The translations under genes were made by a program, and so were the position numbers. A DNA stretch of 64,000 nt from Gudongella oleilytica. Lineage in GTDB: Bacteria; Bacillota; Clostridia; Tissierellales; Tissierellaceae. A model generated the notes under the pieces. It was not told the origin of the DNA. It saw only the letters and a list, made by a program, of their open reading frames with translations, and searched no databases. This document shows positions 8,978 to 17,757 of the stretch, one piece after another. The stretch's first letter is position 1, and every line of letters starts with the position of its first letter. The stretch lies in contig NZ_CP035130.1 of the NCBI RefSeq assembly GCF_004101785.1, positions 1,240,001 through 1,304,000 on the forward strand. Reading direction: 5' to 3'.

Positions 8978-9844
8978 CTATTGGTTATTTTCGTCGTAGA
9001 TACTATATTTCTTCCAGACGCTTTCAAGCTCTTCGAAATAAGGTGTTATATCCTCATCCTTGATGCTCGAAACCGCAATTATAAATGCATTGATCAGGCT
9101 CATAGGCGCAACAAGTGAATCCACAAAGGACAACATGTCGCTCCTAGCTATCAATGTCAGATGTGCCTTGGATGCCGCAGGAGAAATAAGGCTGTCTGTA
9201 AAGCTTATTACTTTGCAGCCCTTAGTCATTGCATACTCCATAGCCTCAAGGGTTCTTTTTGAATACCTCGGATATGTTATGCAGATTATTACATCGTCCT
9301 TTCCGACCTTCGCCAGCTGCTCAAATATGTCGTTAGGCCCAGGTTCCACAAGTCTGACATTGTCGAAAATAAAGTTTAAGTAAAAAGCCAGATAACCGGA
9401 TAGAAAGGATGAGCTTCTTAAGCCCATTATATATATCTTTTTGCTTGATGCAACGTACTCCACAGCCTTGTGGAAGTTTCCAAAGTCAATATCCGACAAA
9501 GTCTTTTTAAGATTATCAATATCTTTTTCAATCACTCTGGAAATTGAATTCTCATTCTTGGTGAATTCATCGGACAGGCTAAGTCTCTGCACTGTGGTCA
9601 GTTTGTTCCTTATGACCTCCTGAAGTTCCTTTTGAAGCTCCTTGTATCCATCGTAACCGATAGCATTGGCGAACCGTACTACTGTAGATTCACTCACTCC
9701 CAGGATGGAACCAAGCGAAGCCGCCGTCATAAATGCAGCCTTATCATAATGGTTTATCATATACTCTGCTATGATCTTCTGTCCCTTGCTAAGTCTGGAA
9801 TAGCTGTCCTGAATGGTTTTAATAACGTTCTGACTGCTGATCAT
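8978..9844 (-). CDS. MurR/RpiR-family transcriptional regulator
   Basis: DNA-binding regulator, 288 residues. The N-terminal 75 residues form the HTH_6 helix-turn-helix (the VSESTVVRFANAIGY recognition region is clear) and residues about 120 to 260 form a SIS domain, which in this family binds phosphosugars or related metabolites. It is the last gene of the 2-oxoacid oxidoreductase operon, 15 bp after korC, so it may sense a carbon metabolite and control that operon. The ligand cannot be inferred; co-location is the only link to the kor genes. Confidence 0.9.
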   Translation of the reverse strand: MISSQNVIKTIQDSYSRLSKGQKIIAEYMINHYDKAAFMTAASLGSILGVSESTVVRFANAIGYDGYKELQKELQEVIRNKLTTVQRLSLSDEFTKNENSISRVIEKDIDNLKKTLSDIDFGNFHKAVEYVASSKKIYIMGLRSSSFLSGYLAFYLNFIFDNVRLVEPGPNDIFEQLAKVGKDDVIICITYPRYSKRTLEAMEYAMTKGCKVISFTDSLISPAASKAHLTLIARSDMLSFVDSLVAPMSLINAFIIAVSSIKDEDITPYFEELESVWKKYSIYDENNQ

Positions 9845-9859
9845 TATCCGATGGCCCCT

Positions 9860-10387
9860 CTATGATACTAAATTGTAGCCCTCGACAAGGGCTTTTTTAT
9901 TCAGTTCCTCAGTTCCCTTAGGTACTCTGGATAAAACTGCCTTTTCAAGAGCCTCCTCAGAAACCAGACCTGTAATGCTGTTTATAGCGCCAAGTGCAAC
10001 TATATTGGCAACCATCGGCTTACCGAGTTTTTCCTCAGCTGTAGAAAGTATTGGAATCCTGAATATTTTAATATCCTCTCTTTCGGGCATTTCAACGGTC
10101 GTATCTATGACCAGTATCCCACCGGGTTCCAGATTTTTAAGATACTTATCGCATGACAGCTGTGTCAGAGAGAGAAGGAAATTGCACTCCTCGACCTTCG
10201 GGAAGGTTATCTCTGAATCACTTATGATTACCTCGGCTTTACTTGCTCCGCCTCGCGCCTCCGGTCCATAGGACTGTGACTGCAGCGCATTCTTGCCATC
10301 CAGTATGGCTGCCTCTGCAAGAATGATCCCCCCTGTTATCAAACCCTGTCCTCCAGAGCCGGACAATCTCATTTCCCAACGCTTCAT
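9860..10387 (-). CDS. korC: 2-oxoacid:ferredoxin oxidoreductase, gamma subunit
   Basis: Gamma subunit of a four-subunit 2-oxoacid:ferredoxin oxidoreductase, 175 residues. The family signature GSGGQGLITGG at the N-terminus and YGPEARGGASKAEV are plain. It follows korB by 1 bp. With the KorA/KorB pair it most resembles the 2-oxoglutarate type, although VOR-type subunits are similar; the substrate cannot be settled from sequence alone. Confidence 0.9.
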   Translation of the reverse strand: MKRWEMRLSGSGGQGLITGGIILAEAAILDGKNALQSQSYGPEARGGASKAEVIISDSEITFPKVEECNFLLSLTQLSCDKYLKNLEPGGILVIDTTVEMPEREDIKIFRIPILSTAEEKLGKPMVANIVALGAINSITGLVSEEALEKAVLSRVPKGTEELNKKALVEGYNLVS

Positions 10388-10388
10388 C

Positions 10389-11210
10389 CTAATCCACCTT
10401 CCTTACTCTTTCGATAAGCTTATCGTACTGCTCCGTATATTCAGGTCTTTCTATATGGTGGAGCTTTCCGACTACGAACTTTCCTTCCTTTTTCTCATCA
10501 GGAAGCTTATCCCATGCAGCCTTCATTATTGCATGATCCCTAAGGTATTCTACCATATCTACTGCAGTACCCTTCTTATTCTTTCTGCCGTAATAGGTTG
10601 GGCAGGTGGACATGGCTTCCACGAATGAAAAGCCTTTGTTTTGTATAGCTTCCTTGATATTTTTTTCTAAAGCATTTGCTGCATAAACAGTTCCCCTTGC
10701 AACATAGGAAGCCCCGGCAGCCTGTGCCAGATTGCAGAGATCAAAATTTGGATCGATGCTTCCATAAGGAGCTGTGGTCCCCTTATCTCCTGTAGGAGTC
10801 GTTGGTGAGAATTGCCCTCCGGTCATACCGTAGGTATTATTGTTGAATACTATTGTAGTAATGTCTATGTTCCTTCTGCAGGCATGGATCAAATGGTTTC
10901 CTCCAATTGCAGATGAATCTCCGTCCCCAGTTATTACTATTACATTAAGCTTTGGATTTGCAAGCTTAACTCCGGTGGCAAAGGCCAGTGCTCTTCCGTG
11001 AGTTGTATGAAGAGTGTTGAAGTCAAGATATCCCGGAGCTCTGGAGGAGCAGCCTATTCCAGATACTATGCATACCTCATCCTTATTCAATCCGAGGGCA
11101 TCTATTGCCTTCACTATAGCTCTTGTAACTATACCATTCCCGCAGCCTGGACACCAAATATGGGCTAGATTTTGTGTTCTAAAATATTCTTTAACCAGTT
11201 CACTAGGCAT
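10389..11210 (-). CDS. korB: 2-oxoacid:ferredoxin oxidoreductase, beta subunit (TPP-binding)
   Basis: Beta subunit, 273 residues, carrying thiamine diphosphate and a cysteine pair for the cluster region. WCPGCGNG near residue 20 holds the conserved cysteines and the TPP-binding motif runs GDGDSS to NNNTYGMTGGQ. The start ATG overlaps the end of korA by 8 bp. The complex oxidatively decarboxylates a 2-oxoacid to its acyl-CoA and reduces ferredoxin, either for amino-acid fermentation or, in reverse, for carbon fixation. Confidence 0.93.
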   Translation of the reverse strand: MPSELVKEYFRTQNLAHIWCPGCGNGIVTRAIVKAIDALGLNKDEVCIVSGIGCSSRAPGYLDFNTLHTTHGRALAFATGVKLANPKLNVIVITGDGDSSAIGGNHLIHACRRNIDITTIVFNNNTYGMTGGQFSPTTPTGDKGTTAPYGSIDPNFDLCNLAQAAGASYVARGTVYAANALEKNIKEAIQNKGFSFVEAMSTCPTYYGRKNKKGTAVDMVEYLRDHAIMKAAWDKLPDEKKEGKFVVGKLHHIERPEYTEQYDKLIERVRKVD

Positions 11211-12339
11211 TTTGGTCCTCCTTTATAAACGCGACGATCTCCTCAGGAGTGATGATATCGCCGTTGAATTTCCCATATTTCTCTATCCTGCATTTCTTCC
11301 CTGCTATCCTGTCCACTTCGAGGAAATATTGTCCTGCATTAAGCTCTACAACGTAAATAGAGGAAAGTTTTTCTCCGAGCTCAGCAAGTCTTTTCTCCGG
11401 TGAAGGCCATATGGTGACAGGCCTGAACAGTCCAACCTTTATCCCCTGCTCCCTAAGCGTATCAACTGCTGCCATTGAAGATCTTGCAATTGCTCCGAAG
11501 GATACTATGCCAATTTCCGCATCCTCCATCATGTACTCATCGTAAGTAACTATATCCTCTATGTTGTCCTCAATCTTGTCCATAAGACGGTTTAGAAGCT
11601 TCTCGGCTACCTGCTCATTTCCTGATGGGAATCCGGTTTCGTCGTGGACAAGTCCAGTAACGTGAAACCTGTATCCGGTTCCAAAGGGAGCCATTTCAGG
11701 AACTATTGCACCTTGAGGAACCTTATATGCCTTATACTCCTCAGGACCTACTGAAGGTGTCTTACGATCGTAAATCTCTACCGTGTCATTTTCTGGTATC
11801 TCAATTTTCTCCCTCATATGTCCGATGATTTCATCAAGTAAAAGTATTACTGGAGTTCTGTATTTCTCTGCCAGGTTGAACGCTCTTATAGTTGTGTAAT
11901 ATATTTCCCTTACCGATGATGGATAAAGGGCAATTATTGAGTGGTCACCGTGGGTACCCCACCTTGCCTGCATTATGTCTCCCTGTGCCGGTGAAGTCGG
12001 AAGTCCCGTGCTGGGTCCGCTTCTTTGAACATTTACTATTACAATAGGTGTCTCTGTGATGATCGCATATCCAATATTTTCTTGTTTAAGACTGAACCCT
12101 GGTCCGGAGGTCGCTGTCATTGATTTCAGACCTGCCAGTGATCCTCCCAGTGCTGCTGCGATCCCTCCGATTTCATCCTCCATCTGTATGAACTTGCCGC
12201 CCACCTTTGGAAGTGCCTCGGCAGAAAGCTCTGCTATCTCAGTGGAGGGTGTAATTGGATATCCGGCGTAAAACCTCATCCCTGCCTTCAATGCTCCGGC
12301 AACACATGCTTCATTTCCCTGCATCAATTTTATCGCCAT
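11203..12339 (-). CDS. korA: 2-oxoacid:ferredoxin oxidoreductase, alpha subunit
   Basis: Alpha subunit, 378 residues, with the pyrimidine-binding domain of the TPP site. GYPITPSTE near residue 28 and TSGPGFSLKQE are family hallmarks, followed by the domain II/III transketolase-C-like part (GPSTGLPTSPAQGD). Starts 2 bp after the ferredoxin-subunit stop, so korD-A-B-C is one translationally linked unit. Confidence 0.93.
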   Translation of the reverse strand: MAIKLMQGNEACVAGALKAGMRFYAGYPITPSTEIAELSAEALPKVGGKFIQMEDEIGGIAAALGGSLAGLKSMTATSGPGFSLKQENIGYAIITETPIVIVNVQRSGPSTGLPTSPAQGDIMQARWGTHGDHSIIALYPSSVREIYYTTIRAFNLAEKYRTPVILLLDEIIGHMREKIEIPENDTVEIYDRKTPSVGPEEYKAYKVPQGAIVPEMAPFGTGYRFHVTGLVHDETGFPSGNEQVAEKLLNRLMDKIEDNIEDIVTYDEYMMEDAEIGIVSFGAIARSSMAAVDTLREQGIKVGLFRPVTIWPSPEKRLAELGEKLSSIYVVELNAGQYFLEVDRIAGKKCRIEKYGKFNGDIITPEEIVAFIKEDQNA

Positions 12340-12341
12340 AG

Positions 12342-12542
12342 CTATTTACCTCCCAAATAAATCGCATAGTCAGGGCATCTCAGTTCACACTGGCCGCACT
12401 GTATGCAAGCATCAATATTTTTTATCTCTACCTTACCATTTTCTATCGCAAGAACGCTTTTCGGGCAAAAAGCGACGCAAATACCGCAGCCCTTGCACCA
12501 TTCCTTATCAACGGTCACGATCTTATCTTTCTTATCTGACAT
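12342..12542 (-). CDS. korD: 2-oxoacid:ferredoxin oxidoreductase, delta subunit (2x[4Fe-4S] ferredoxin)
   Basis: Small 66-residue ferredoxin-like subunit with two CxxCxxCxxxCP clusters (CKGCGICVAFCP and CIQCGQCELRCP), which carries electrons from the TPP site to free ferredoxin. The ATG at 12542 is preceded by GGGAGGG; an upstream extension to 12683 would run through the promoter and has no conserved residues. First gene of the operon. Confidence 0.93.
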   Translation of the reverse strand: MSDKKDKIVTVDKEWCKGCGICVAFCPKSVLAIENGKVEIKNIDACIQCGQCELRCPDYAIYLGGK

Positions 12543-12582
12543 GGTTTTCCCTCCCACAGATTGCTCATTCTCTTCTAATCTA

Positions 12583-12611
12583 ATGATATCAAACACATAA
12601 GGGTTTTGCAA
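12583..12611 (-). promoter_or_regulatory. Candidate sigma-A promoter of the kor operon
   Basis: TTGCAA (12606-12611), a 17-bp spacer and TATCAT (12583-12588) upstream of korD. Spacing is ideal; both boxes deviate slightly from consensus. Confidence 0.6.
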
Positions 12612-12699
12612 GATTTCTTTCATGTTCTGGTTAAATAAAAAAAAATTGCAAGTATCCTTGCAAACGATAGAATATAACAACATTTGAGAGGTTTTTATT

Positions 12700-12739
12700 G
12701 ATAAATAAAAGACAAGGTTATAAAAAACCCTTGTCTTTT
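12700..12739 (-). terminator. Intrinsic terminator after the carboxyltransferase gene
   Basis: An 11-bp perfect stem (12707-12717 with 12729-12739), 11-nt loop, followed on the minus strand by TTTATC. It separates the rluB-to-carboxyltransferase transcript from the kor operon. Confidence 0.8.
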
Positions 12740-12749
12740 ATTTTAATAT

Positions 12750-14147
12750 TTATACCGGATGTGTCTTTTCTTCCTGGTTTAAAAGGTCAGTCTCTATCCT
12801 GTATTTTTCTGCGAGTCTTTGCTTGAAGAACGGTATTGCAACCTGCGGGAACAATGCATAGCTTAACACGTCCTCATCCTGCTCAAGGTATTCCTTTATC
12901 TCATTTCTGTAGTTTTCAAGCTGCGGCTCAAGAAGATCTGCAGGTCTTCCCTCGAAAACCTCCTCATCTCCGATTATCTTCTTCCTGATTTCTTCAGAAA
13001 TTGGTGCCGCAGGCTTTCCATACAATCCCTTGACATAATTCTTCGATTCAGTCGGAACCATCTTGTATCTTTCTCCGAGAATAACATTGAAGACTGCGGT
13101 TGTACCCACCATCTGACTCATTGGAGTTACAAGAGGCGGATATCCAAAATCCTCCCTTACTCGTGGTATTTCCTTCAGCACCTCATCATACATATGCTCC
13201 TTGCCCTGTGCCTTCAGCTGGGAAACCAGATTGGAAAGCATCCCTCCTGGGACCTGATACTTCAGCGTATTTACGTCGACATTCAACATCTTGACATCCA
13301 GCAGTCCCTGAGCGAGATACTTATCCCTAAGCTCCCTGAAGTAGTCCGATATCTCAAGAAGCAAGTCCAGATCAATATCAGGAGCATATTCTGTTCCCTG
13401 GAGAGACACTATCATCGGCTCAGTTGCAGGCTGGCTTGTACCGTTGCCAAGTGGTGATATGGCAGTATCTACTATATCTGCTCCAGCCTCGATTGCCTTC
13501 ATATATGTCTGATTGGCGACTCCACTGGTAAAGTGAGAATGTATTTCAAGAGGCAGATCTACAGCTGCTTTAATTGATTTAGTCAGCTCATATGCAGGGT
13601 AAGGCAACAATATCCCCGACATGTCCTTGATACAAATTGAATCAACTCCCATTTCAGCCAATTCCTTAGCCACCTGAACATAGTATTCATTGTTGTGAAC
13701 AGGGCTGACTGTGTAGGATATGGCTCCCTGAGCGTGTCCGCCATACTTTTTTGTTGCCTTGATTGAAGTCTCCAGATTTCTCAAATCGTTTAGGGCATCG
13801 AAAACCCTGACTATATCTATTCCGTTCTCGATGGCCTTTTTGACGAACTCCTCGACCACATCATCAGGATAATGCTTGTATCCAAGAAGATTTTGGCCCC
13901 TCAGAAGCATCTGCAGCTTTGTATTCTTGAATGCCTTTCTAAGCTGTCTCAGCCTGTCCCAGGGATCTTCGTTTAGGAACCGCAGACATGAGTCAAAGGT
14001 TGCCCCACCCCAAACCTCAAGTGCATGGTATCCAACCCTGTCCAACTTCTCGGCTATCGGGATCATATCCTTAGTGCTCATTCTGGTGGCAATCAAGGAC
14101 TGATGAGCATCCCTGAATGCAGTTTCCATTATTTTTACCTTTGCCAT
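12750..14147 (-). CDS. Biotin-dependent carboxyltransferase subunit (oxaloacetate decarboxylase alpha / pyruvate carboxylase B type)
   Basis: Carboxyltransferase that moves CO2 between carboxybiotin and pyruvate/oxaloacetate. The 465-residue protein has the HMGL-like TIM barrel (AFRDAHQSLIATR near the N-terminus, IKDMSG, EIHSHFTSG with the metal histidines) and the conserved PYC_OADA domain, but no C-terminal biotinyl domain with its MKM motif. A separate biotin carrier and either a sodium-pump beta subunit or a biotin carboxylase must be encoded elsewhere. The start ATG abuts the mnmM stop. oadA is possible, but without partners I leave the symbol blank. Confidence 0.88.
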   Translation of the reverse strand: MAKVKIMETAFRDAHQSLIATRMSTKDMIPIAEKLDRVGYHALEVWGGATFDSCLRFLNEDPWDRLRQLRKAFKNTKLQMLLRGQNLLGYKHYPDDVVEEFVKKAIENGIDIVRVFDALNDLRNLETSIKATKKYGGHAQGAISYTVSPVHNNEYYVQVAKELAEMGVDSICIKDMSGILLPYPAYELTKSIKAAVDLPLEIHSHFTSGVANQTYMKAIEAGADIVDTAISPLGNGTSQPATEPMIVSLQGTEYAPDIDLDLLLEISDYFRELRDKYLAQGLLDVKMLNVDVNTLKYQVPGGMLSNLVSQLKAQGKEHMYDEVLKEIPRVREDFGYPPLVTPMSQMVGTTAVFNVILGERYKMVPTESKNYVKGLYGKPAAPISEEIRKKIIGDEEVFEGRPADLLEPQLENYRNEIKEYLEQDEDVLSYALFPQVAIPFFKQRLAEKYRIETDLLNQEEKTHPV

Positions 14148-14725
14148 TACGCCACTCCCCTCATCTCTACGCCTATAACCACAGGCGGAGCATTTTTTTG
14201 GTTTAAAAGTTCAAATCTAAAAGCATTGTATTTTATCTGATCCAGCTGCGAAACAAACTCCATTACCGCCTTGTACTCCTCTTCACCGCCTTCGTGGCTT
14301 CTGTAGCAGGTTATTGCCATTAATCCGGCTGGTGCAAGTAAGGTCAGAGCCTGTTTCAAGCTTTCCAGAGTTGTTTCCTTGGTTGTGGACAGGGATTTGT
14401 CACCACCGGGGAGATACCCCAGGTTATATATTATAAAATCCGCTTCCTCACTGACATGCTCCCTTATCCTTTCGTGACCGTCATTTATAAGTACCACCCT
14501 GTCGAGCAGGCCTTTGGCTCCCAGTCTGAATCTGGTCGCTTCTATTGCTTCATTTTGTATGTCGAAGGCATACACTCTTCCCGCCTGCCCTACAGCTGTG
14601 GCGAGGATCTCGGTGTCGTTTCCGTTTCCGGCTGTTGCATCGATACATACATTTCCTGCCTTCACATAGCTTTTGATGATAAGCTCAGTAAACTGAACTG
14701 CATTATTGAGCTTTTCATTCCTCAT
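14147..14725 (-). CDS. mnmM: MnmM (YtqB-type) tRNA wobble-uridine methyltransferase
   Basis: SAM-dependent class I methyltransferase of the YtqB family, shown in Bacillus subtilis to methylate nm5s2U34 to mnm5s2U34. The SAM motif DATAGNGND appears about residue 30, followed by VYAFDIQ, NDGHE and the family-specific NLGYLPGGD with STTKETT. ATG 14725 is preceded by GGAGGTGAAG; the longer frame to 14779 lacks a ribosome-binding site. The gene overlaps the end of the upstream GNAT-like gene by 11 bp and abuts the carboxyltransferase start. Older annotations call this family rRNA methyltransferase. Confidence 0.88.
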   Translation of the reverse strand: MRNEKLNNAVQFTELIIKSYVKAGNVCIDATAGNGNDTEILATAVGQAGRVYAFDIQNEAIEATRFRLGAKGLLDRVVLINDGHERIREHVSEEADFIIYNLGYLPGGDKSLSTTKETTLESLKQALTLLAPAGLMAITCYRSHEGGEEEYKAVMEFVSQLDQIKYNAFRFELLNQKNAPPVVIGVEMRGVA

Positions 14726-15116
14726 GAACTTCACCTCCACAGCAGCTGCAGCCACCATCGAAAAGCTTTTTAAGGTCAAGCCTGTATCCTTCAGGACTGT
14801 CCCGGAATCCGATCCTGTCCAGGAGATTATGTTTGTCCTTGCTATAGATGTAGTCTATTTGATTTAGCTCAAGCTTGTTAAACAGGGATCGAAGTATAGC
14901 CTCCTCCATGCCTTGCCCCGAATGTGAGCCGTCAACGTGCCAATTCCCGAGGAAAACTCCGTCATCTGAAAGATATGCTTCACATATGCCAAACAGCTTT
15001 TCATCCTCGAATCCGCCAAAAAATGTGCTGTCACGTAAGGCCTTAGGCTCCAGACCATTCTCCAGAAGGTATTTTCCCAATTGATCTTCATCTCTTATAT
15101 CCTTAAAAACCAGCAT
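14715..15116 (-). CDS. GNAT-like small protein with CxCC tail
   Basis: A 133-residue protein I do not recognise specifically. The layout (LGNWHVDGSHSGQGMEEAILRSLFNKL followed by DYIYSKDKHNLLDRIGF, split here for length) looks like a minimal GNAT N-acyltransferase fold with the acetyl-CoA loop poorly conserved. It ends in a cysteine cluster GGCSCCGG that could bind metal. ATG 15116 has AAGGAGATA upstream. Its last codons overlap mnmM by 11 bp, so the two are translationally coupled. Function unknown. Confidence 0.75.
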   Translation of the reverse strand: MLVFKDIRDEDQLGKYLLENGLEPKALRDSTFFGGFEDEKLFGICEAYLSDDGVFLGNWHVDGSHSGQGMEEAILRSLFNKLELNQIDYIYSKDKHNLLDRIGFRDSPEGYRLDLKKLFDGGCSCCGGEVHEE

Positions 15117-15128
15117 AATAATATCTCC

Positions 15129-15851
15129 TTATAGTGATCTTATGAATGCGAGCTCTTCATCGTTCAGGTATCTCCAGTTCCCGGATTCAAGTCCCCCCAG
15201 CTGAAGCTCTCCAAAGGCGACTCTTTTAAGTTTTTTAACCGGATGATTTACTGCCTCACACATCTTCTTTACTTGCCTGTTCCTTCCCTCAAAAATCTCG
15301 ATTTCCAATATTGAATCCTCTCCAAAGTTCTTCAACACTTTTACCTTGGCCTTGGAGGTAACCCGGCCATCTATCTTTATTCCGTTTCTAAGTCTTTCCA
15401 GTTCTCCCTTATTGGGGAGCCCCTCGACGATGGCAATATACTTCTTAAATATCCTCTTGCTGGGATGTGTAAGCTTAAATGCCAGCTCGCCATCATTTGT
15501 CAATAGAAGCAGTCCGCTTGTATCTGAATCCAGTCTTCCTACTGGATATATCCTTTCATCCACGCCTTCTATAAGATCAGTAACGACTGTTCTACCCTTC
15601 TCATCCTTAAGGCTTGTTACTATACCAACAGGCTTGTTAAGCATGATATATACCTTTCTCTTCTCAGGCTTTACAGTCTTGCCGTCCACGGAAACTCTGT
15701 CCTTGTCAGGATCTATCACTGTACCCATTTCAAGGACAACCTTCCCGTTTACCTGTACCTGCCCATTTTTAATAAGCTCCTCTGAAGCTCTGCGGGAAGC
15801 TACGCCGCAAAGAGCCATGTATTTTTGAAGCCTTATTCCTTCCTTGCTCAT
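15129..15851 (-). CDS. rluB: Pseudouridine synthase RluB
   Basis: Isomerises uridine to pseudouridine in helix 89 of 23S rRNA. The N-terminal S4 domain (RLQKYMALCGVASRRASE) is followed by the RsuA-type catalytic domain with the nucleophilic Asp in GRLDSDTSGLLLLTNDG. 240 residues from ATG 15851, which has GGGGGGAG upstream; an upstream extension overlaps scpB and is not conserved. The scpA-scpB-rluB order is conserved in Firmicutes. Confidence 0.93.
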   Translation of the reverse strand: MSKEGIRLQKYMALCGVASRRASEELIKNGQVQVNGKVVLEMGTVIDPDKDRVSVDGKTVKPEKRKVYIMLNKPVGIVTSLKDEKGRTVVTDLIEGVDERIYPVGRLDSDTSGLLLLTNDGELAFKLTHPSKRIFKKYIAIVEGLPNKGELERLRNGIKIDGRVTSKAKVKVLKNFGEDSILEIEIFEGRNRQVKKMCEAVNHPVKKLKRVAFGELQLGGLESGNWRYLNDEELAFIRSL

Positions 15852-15864
15852 GCAGTTCTCCCCC

Positions 15865-16401
15865 CTATTCTTCCATATAATCAGAATCAGCCAGTCCTTC
15901 CAGAGGAGGAAGCTGATCCAATGATTCCAGCCCAAAGTATTTCAAAAATTCATCCGTAGTGCCGTAAAGGATCGGCTTGCCGGGCTTATCCAGCCTTCCG
16001 GTTTCTCTGACAAGCCTTCTCATGGCAAGGGTCTCAATACTCCTGTCGCTTTTAACTCCCCTTATATGGTCTATTTCAGCCTTAGTCACCGGCTGTCTGT
16101 AGGCAATTATCGATAAAGTCTCCAAAGCTGCGTTTGACAGGGACTTGGTATTTCTTTCAAGAACGATCGATTTTATCCATTGATGATGCTCAGGCCTTGT
16201 CCCAAGCTGGTAAAAATCGTTGAATTTTATAAGCCTGATGCCTCTTCTGTTGTAGTCAAATTCATCCTTCATCTCCTTAAGCAGCCTTGTGACCTCCTTT
16301 TGGGGCAGTTCAAGCACTCTCGCCAGTTCCTTGGACTCCAGGGGGTCGCCGAAGGTAAACAGCAACCCTTCAATTATTGACTTTGTCTCTCTGTCATCCA
16401 T
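15865..16401 (-). CDS. scpB: Segregation and condensation protein B
   Basis: Winged-helix kleisin-associated subunit of the SMC-ScpAB condensin, 178 residues. The SIIEGLLF N-terminus and LSIIAYRQPVTKAEI motif are typical. ATG 16401 lies 7 bp past the scpA stop with AAAAGGGG upstream; a TTG at 16425 inside scpA is an alternative start. Works with scpA to compact and segregate the chromosome. Confidence 0.92.
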   Translation of the reverse strand: MDDRETKSIIEGLLFTFGDPLESKELARVLELPQKEVTRLLKEMKDEFDYNRRGIRLIKFNDFYQLGTRPEHHQWIKSIVLERNTKSLSNAALETLSIIAYRQPVTKAEIDHIRGVKSDRSIETLAMRRLVRETGRLDKPGKPILYGTTDEFLKYFGLESLDQLPPLEGLADSDYMEE

Positions 16402-16408
16402 CGATGCT

Positions 16409-17137
16409 TCAACCCCTTTTCTCAATTATCAAGTCAGAATTCCTGATATCCTGTTTGACAATAACAATCCTCATCCTCATCATCTCAAGAAGTGATAGGA
16501 AATACGCAATTATCCTGGATCTGCTTTTACAAACGGTTGCCAGTTCACTGAATTTAAAAGTTTTCCGCGAGCTCAGTCTCTCATTGATATCCTCGGCACA
16601 TTCCTCCATGCTGATTTCCTCTCTTTCCAGGTCGAATATCTGGTCCGAGGGATTCTCATACCTGAAGCGCTGAAGTATGGATTCCAATGTGTTAACCAGG
16701 TCCCTTAGCTCTACTGAGCTAAGCTCATCAAATGGATCCCTGAATTCGCTTATATCTTCCTGAGGCTTATAATACACTCTGCTATAGACTGCCTCGCTCT
16801 TTTTAAGCTCCTCAGATATCTCCTTGAAAAGCTTATACTCGATAAGTCTCTTCACAAGCTCTTCTCTGGGGTCGACCTCAACCTCTGCCCCATCGATGAT
16901 GACCGAGTCCTTGGGAAGGAGCATCTTGGACTTGATCTCAAGAAGAGTTGCAGCCATGAGAATGAAGTCGCTGGCAATTTCCAGGTTCATCTCCTCCCAC
17001 ATTTGGATATGAGCTATAAACTGTTCAGTGACAACATGAACAGGTATATCATAAATATCTATTTCATTCCTGTCTATCAGGCTCAGTAAAAGATCCAGCG
17101 GACCCTCGAAAGCCTCCATGCTAACCTGGTATTTCAA
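16409..17137 (-). CDS. scpA: Segregation and condensation protein A
   Basis: Kleisin subunit of the SMC condensin complex, 242 residues, with the canonical FEGPLDLLLSLI N-terminus and the C-terminal winged helix (FSELATVCKSRSRIIAYFLSLLE, interrupted here by no insert). TTG start at 17137 with AGGAGG six bases upstream. The N-terminal part binds the SMC neck and the C-terminal part the SMC head. Confidence 0.93.
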   Translation of the reverse strand: MKYQVSMEAFEGPLDLLLSLIDRNEIDIYDIPVHVVTEQFIAHIQMWEEMNLEIASDFILMAATLLEIKSKMLLPKDSVIIDGAEVEVDPREELVKRLIEYKLFKEISEELKKSEAVYSRVYYKPQEDISEFRDPFDELSSVELRDLVNTLESILQRFRYENPSDQIFDLEREEISMEECAEDINERLSSRKTFKFSELATVCKSRSRIIAYFLSLLEMMRMRIVIVKQDIRNSDLIIEKRG

Positions 17138-17147
17138 AGCACGCCTC

Positions 17148-17735
17148 CTAAACCAAAATCCTGATGATCAGTGAATATGCAAAGTTTACCAATGGACCCA
17201 ATATCCTCTGGACCATATCCGTAGCTATCAGTCCAAGCAATATTATATAGAAGTATCTTTCGTATTTATAAAAATAATACTCCATCTTTACAGGCAAAAG
17301 ACTTGCCACAACCTTTGATCCGTCAAGGGGCGGGAATGGCAGGAGATTGAAAACTCCAAGCATTATATTGTACCACATCCCTATTCCAAGTATATCTATA
17401 GCGGTCTGGTTGGTAACGTTCCCATAGACCAGGACAGCTCCAAGGATCATGGCTATGATAAAGTTCACTGTAACTCCCGCTATGGAGACCAATATAGTAT
17501 CACGCTTTCTATTCTTGAAATTCATAGGATTAATGGGCACAGCCTTAGCCCATCCGAATCTGAACACAAGCATGAACAAAAAACCCACAGGATCAATATG
17601 CCTGATCGGATTCAAGGTAAGCCTCCCAGCATCCTTTGCAGTGGGATCTCCCAGCCAGTATGCGGTCAGGCCGTGTGCCAGCTCATGAAATATAATTGCC
17701 GTTAAAAGCCCCGGAAGGCTTATCAAGTAGCTCAT
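17148..17735 (-). CDS. Site-2 protease family (M50) intramembrane metalloprotease
   Basis: Polytopic membrane protein, 195 residues. The zinc motif HELAH lies in the first membrane segment and the second zinc ligand in PPLDGSK. This YwhC/SpoIVFB-like subfamily without PDZ domain is regularly encoded next to scpA in Firmicutes, as here. Substrate unknown; it is not obviously SpoIVFB, since no spoIVFA neighbour is present. Confidence 0.9.
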   Translation of the reverse strand: MSYLISLPGLLTAIIFHELAHGLTAYWLGDPTAKDAGRLTLNPIRHIDPVGFLFMLVFRFGWAKAVPINPMNFKNRKRDTILVSIAGVTVNFIIAMILGAVLVYGNVTNQTAIDILGIGMWYNIMLGVFNLLPFPPLDGSKVVASLLPVKMEYYFYKYERYFYIILLGLIATDMVQRILGPLVNFAYSLIIRILV

Positions 17736-17757
17736 CAGTTACCTCTTTTCCGTTTGA

